From the NCBI GenBank assembly GCA_015486655.1, contig WFRF01000133.1, positions 1-10,332 of the forward strand: a stretch of DNA of 10,332 nt, written 5' to 3'. The translations under genes and the position numbers were made by a program. Below the pieces are notes generated by a model, which worked only from the letters and a program-made list of their open reading frames with translations, searched no databases and had not been told where the DNA came from. This stretch comes from Caldifarciminota bacterium. Lineage in GTDB: Bacteria > Hydrothermota > 32-111 > QNBC01. This document shows positions 8,308 through 10,332 of this stretch, piece by piece (the first letter of the stretch is position 1; each line of letters starts with the position of its first letter).

Positions 8308-8779
8308 ATTTGTTTTTCTGCCGATTTTGTTATACTTGCTTTCCGGTTGTGTATATTATACATTTCAAGGTGGTTCTCTTTCAAAACTTAAAACTGTTGA
8401 TGTGAAACCCGTTGTAAATAATACATTGCAATACGGACTTGAATCGACAGTGGAAAGTTCGCTTAAATCCGGATTCGTAAAGGACGGAAGATTATCGGTT
8501 ACAAACGAAAAAGGTGATATTGAAGTTACTACCGTTGTAAAAGAATTTAAGAAAGATCCGTATGACTATAACAGTTCGGGAGATGTTAAAAATTACAAAA
8601 TATCACTGTCCCTATACGTTAAAATCACAGGCAAGGGCTTGGAAAAACCGATTTATGACGGGAATATTTCAGATTGGTTAACCGAGAATGCAACAGGTTT
8701 TGACCTCGAGAAGGCAAAAACAGACATATCCGAAAAATTATCGGATGACATCATTGATAAGATTTTCAGCTATTGGTAA
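8282..8779 (+). CDS. lptE: LPS-assembly lipoprotein LptE
   Basis: LptE is an outer-membrane lipoprotein that plugs the LptD barrel and helps deliver lipopolysaccharide to the cell surface. The 165-residue product has a lipoprotein signal: basic K-K-x-R, a hydrophobic stretch and the lipobox L-L-S-G-C with C23 as the lipidated residue. The mature part opens with V-Y-Y-T-F, then L-K-T-V-D-V-K-P-V-x-N-N-T. It continues with G-L-E-S-T-V-E-S-S-L, a D-I-E-V-T-T-V-V-K-E-F strand and Y-K-I-S-L-S-L-Y-V, and ends with L-S-D-D-I-I-D-K-I-F-S-Y-W. This order matches the LptE family. I chose ATG 8282 because it places the lipobox at a normal distance. An upstream TTG at 8249 would add 11 lysine-rich residues encoded inside the synthetase gene. 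No Shine-Dalgarno is obvious, so translation is probably coupled to the overlapping upstream gene. No LptD gene is in the window. Confidence 0.85.
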   Translation: MYLHLKKIRFVFLPILLYLLSGCVYYTFQGGSLSKLKTVDVKPVVNNTLQYGLESTVESSLKSGFVKDGRLSVTNEKGDIEVTTVVKEFKKDPYDYNSSGDVKNYKISLSLYVKITGKGLEKPIYDGNISDWLTENATGFDLEKAKTDISEKLSDDIIDKIFSYW

Positions 8780-8780
8780 A

Positions 8781-10058
8781 ATGGATTCCACTGTAAAGTT
8801 AAAAATAGACAAAATTATCTACAACGGGTATTCCATAGGTAGATATGAGGGAGTTACAATTTTTACAAGATGGGGCGTTCCAGGAGATGTCTGTATTGTA
8901 AAAATCAAAGAAAAAAAGAAAAATTACTACATCGGAGAGATAGTAGAGATAATAGAACACTCGTCACATAGAATAAACCCCGTTTGTCCCTATTACGAGA
9001 AATGCGGGGGGTGCCAATTACAGAATATTGACTATAAATATCAGCTTAAAATTAAGGAAAATTTTATAGGCGAGGCTTTAAGCAGATTTAAAACGACAAA
9101 GGATATTGAAGTAAAACCGATAATTCCATCACCAGTTCAACTCGGCTACAGGAACAAGGCTCAATTACCCGTAAAGAGCGGTCATATAGGATTTTACTTT
9201 ATTAAGAGCAACAATATTGTTGACATAGATCACGGTTGTATAATCCAGGATGAATTGATTAATGAGAATATTCGCATTCTAAGCTCACTTGATAAATCAT
9301 CGTTTAATGATATATCGCATATAATACTGAGAAGAGAAGAAAGAGGTGTTTATATTATAGTAGTTCTTCACAAAAACATTAATAACATACCGATATTAGG
9401 TGAATTAAAAAATATAACAGGAGTATATTTAAGTATAAGAAATAGACCCGGAAATAAAATTCTTGGCGAAGAATTTAAGCATTTCAGCGGTGAGAGATTC
9501 ATGAATGTGAAATATTTTAATGAAGATTTTGAAGTGTACCCGTGGAGTTTTTTACAGGTAAACGACAAAATGGCAGAATCTCTATACAGGAATGCAATAG
9601 ATTATCTTATGTTGGACGCGCATTCGACTGTTATGGACGGCTACAGCGGTGTAGGAATTTTGTCGATGTTAATGAGCAGGACGGCAAAGAAAGTTACGGC
9701 AATCGAATATGAACCCATGTCAATAGTTTCATTGGGAATGAACATACAGAAAAAGGGGATTGAAAACATAAGAATGTATCAAGGGGATATTGAGGAAGTG
9801 CTTAAAAAGAATAAAAGTATAAAATTTAACAGAGCGATAGTAGATCCACCTAAAAAAGGAATGAGTAAAGGGGTAATTGAAGAGATTTTGAAGAGAAAAC
9901 CGGAGAGAATCGTTTATATATCCTGTAATCCTCAAACTTTGGCAAGGGATGTTGATTATATTATTAGAAAAGGGGAATATAAATGTTCGTTCATACAACC
10001 GTTTGATCTGTTTCCGCAGACATTTCACATGGAAAACATTGCCGTATTGGAAAGATAA
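8781..10058 (+). CDS. rlmD: RNA uracil-C5 methyltransferase, RlmD/TrmA family
   Basis: This SAM-dependent enzyme makes 5-methyluridine in 23S rRNA or tRNA. It has 425 residues. Residues about 1-60 form a TRAM RNA-binding domain. C69, C75, C78 (C-P-Y-Y-E-K-C-G-G-C) and C153 (D-H-G-C) form the iron-sulfur cluster site of RlmD-type proteins. The methyltransferase domain shows W-S-F-L-Q-V-N, the SAM loop D-G-Y-S-G-V-G, D355-P-P-K-K-G, the nucleophile C382 in S-C-N-P-Q-T-L-A-R-D and the general base E418 in F-H-M-E-N. TRAM plus the cluster favours RlmD (23S U1939) or RlmCD over TrmA, but the RNA target cannot be proved from sequence, so the symbol is provisional. ATG 8781 lies one base after the lptE stop and begins directly at the TRAM fold. 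A TTG at 8688 would add 31 residues with no family match. It is the last gene before the repeat-rich tail. Confidence 0.9.
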   Translation: MDSTVKLKIDKIIYNGYSIGRYEGVTIFTRWGVPGDVCIVKIKEKKKNYYIGEIVEIIEHSSHRINPVCPYYEKCGGCQLQNIDYKYQLKIKENFIGEALSRFKTTKDIEVKPIIPSPVQLGYRNKAQLPVKSGHIGFYFIKSNNIVDIDHGCIIQDELINENIRILSSLDKSSFNDISHIILRREERGVYIIVVLHKNINNIPILGELKNITGVYLSIRNRPGNKILGEEFKHFSGERFMNVKYFNEDFEVYPWSFLQVNDKMAESLYRNAIDYLMLDAHSTVMDGYSGVGILSMLMSRTAKKVTAIEYEPMSIVSLGMNIQKKGIENIRMYQGDIEEVLKKNKSIKFNRAIVDPPKKGMSKGVIEEILKRKPERIVYISCNPQTLARDVDYIIRKGEYKCSFIQPFDLFPQTFHMENIAVLER

Positions 10059-10108
10059 GGTATGAAGACGGTGCAAACATAATATATACGAGTCTCTTGC
10101 AATCGATC

Positions 10109-10129
10109 ATTCCGGACTTGATCCGGAAT
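10109..10129. repeat. 8-bp-stem palindrome with CTTGA loop
   Basis: ATTCCGGA at 10109-10116 pairs perfectly with TCCGGAAT at 10122-10129 around the loop CTTGA. It is 50 bases after the rlmD stop. The sequence looks like the short ATTCCGG...CCGGAAT palindromes that recur between genes in many bacterial genomes (from memory, not checked). It could fold as an RNA hairpin at the 3' end of the operon, but no T-tract follows. Confidence 0.75.
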
Positions 10130-10139
10130 CTCACCAATG

Positions 10140-10158
10140 CCTTGAACTTTATTCAAGG
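10140..10158. repeat. 7-bp-stem hairpin with CTTTA loop
   Basis: CCTTGAA at 10140-10146 pairs with TTCAAGG at 10152-10158 around CTTTA. Its 11-base core, GAACTTTATTC, aligns with GGACTTGATCC of the preceding palindrome (8 of 11 identical), and one differing base pair has changed on both sides. Confidence 0.65.
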
Positions 10159-10173
10159 TTACATTACTAAATT

Positions 10174-10210
10174 CCCCTCTATAGAGGGGTGTCGCGTAGC
10201 GACGGGGTGT
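10174..10210. repeat. Composite palindromic element: 16-base palindrome plus 5-bp hairpin
   Basis: CCCCTCTA/TAGAGGGG at 10174-10189 is a perfect 16-base palindrome. It is followed at once by GTCGC-GTA-GCGAC (10191-10203), a 5-bp stem with a 3-base loop. GGGGTGT occurs twice, at 10186-10192 and 10204-10210, flanking the second stem. The element is much richer in G+C than the rest of the window. It resembles dispersed intergenic repeats of the CCCCTC...GAGGGGTG...GACGGGGTGT kind known to me from several bacterial phyla, and I could not check this. Confidence 0.7.
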
Positions 10211-10215
10211 TCTGA

Positions 10216-10306
10216 AATAAGTAAGAAGTGGGAACTAAGAACTGAGAACTAAGAAGTGAGAATTAAGAAGTAAGAAGTGGGAACTAAGAAGTAAGAAGTA
10301 AGAAGT
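10216..10306. repeat. Heptanucleotide tandem array, 13 units
   Basis: Read from 10216, the sequence splits without gap into thirteen 7-base units. Seven are AAGAAGT, two GGGAACT, and one each AATAAGT, AAGAACT, GAGAACT and GAGAATT. The consensus is RRGAAST. A 23-base stretch at 10219-10241 recurs exactly at 10268-10290, seven units (49 bases) later, indicating growth by duplication of blocks of units. The + strand is almost all purine except for the last one or two bases of each unit. A 7-base period does not keep a reading frame, and no gene covers the array. Confidence 0.92.
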
Positions 10307-10332
10307 TAAATATGGAATTGATTTTATTATAC

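Larger units (their letters stand above)
10059..10332. other. Gene-free, repeat-rich intergenic tail
   Basis: No supportable gene lies in these 274 bases. Nearly all recognisable structure is repetitive: two small hairpins, a GC-rich palindrome with a neighbouring hairpin, and a heptanucleotide array, each listed separately. None of the hairpins is followed by a run of T, so I cannot point to an intrinsic terminator for the operon. From 10307 to the edge the sequence is plain AT-rich DNA. Confidence 0.8.

Noticed and set aside
8688..8780. N-terminal extension of the methyltransferase from a TTG
   Set aside because: The 31 added residues are encoded inside lptE in another frame and match nothing in the TRAM domain. 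ATG 8781 is at the expected place.
10109..10203. Hairpins as the intrinsic terminator of the operon
   Set aside because: None is followed by a T-rich tract, and the best palindrome is 116 bases past the last stop codon. A terminator role is possible but not supported.
10216..10306. CRISPR array
   Set aside because: Units are 7 bases with no spacers between them. It is a simple tandem repeat.
10312..10332. Start of another gene at ATG 10312
   Set aside because: Only seven open codons remain before the edge, with no clear Shine-Dalgarno, so it cannot be told from chance.

Overview
The window is an AT-rich stretch of bacterial chromosome with eight protein genes, all on the + strand, followed by a gene-free tail of about 270 bases. 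An outer membrane is implied by an LptE-type lipoprotein. The secreted M1 peptidase ends in a tail like the type IX secretion (T9SS) sorting domain. Together these point to a Gram-negative lineage of the Bacteroidota/FCB kind, or a candidate phylum with similar tails such as WOR-3 or Cloacimonadota. The sequence alone does not fix the phylum.

Layout: (1) 2-679, the 3' part of a small secreted DUF3108-like protein whose start lies just before the window. (2) 681-2585, a secreted M1 metallopeptidase. (3) 2582-3700, a cation diffusion facilitator with an extra C-terminal domain. (4) 3651-4844, a class II CCA-adding-type nucleotidyltransferase. (5) 4846-6564 and 6574-8307, two tandem paralogous long-chain acyl-CoA synthetases. 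(6) 8282-8779, LptE. (7) 8781-10058, a TRAM-domain, iron-sulfur RNA uracil-C5 methyltransferase (RlmD/TrmA family). Every junction is an overlap or a gap of at most 9 bases, so the genes look like one co-transcribed unit that starts upstream of the window. No promoter or convincing terminator is visible.

The operon mixes envelope functions (DUF3108-like protein, secreted peptidase, metal efflux, fatty-acid activation, LPS export) with RNA maturation (CCA enzyme, m5U methyltransferase). This is typical of a compact housekeeping operon and is not a dedicated pathway or defence system. I see no CRISPR array, tRNA, rRNA, transposase or phage gene.

The unusual part is the tail, 10059-10332. It holds two small hairpins with a shared loop core and one compensatory base-pair change, a perfect 16-base palindrome next to a 5-bp hairpin, and a 91-base array of thirteen heptanucleotide units (consensus RRGAAST). 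These look like dispersed intergenic repeats and are the best candidates for follow-up.
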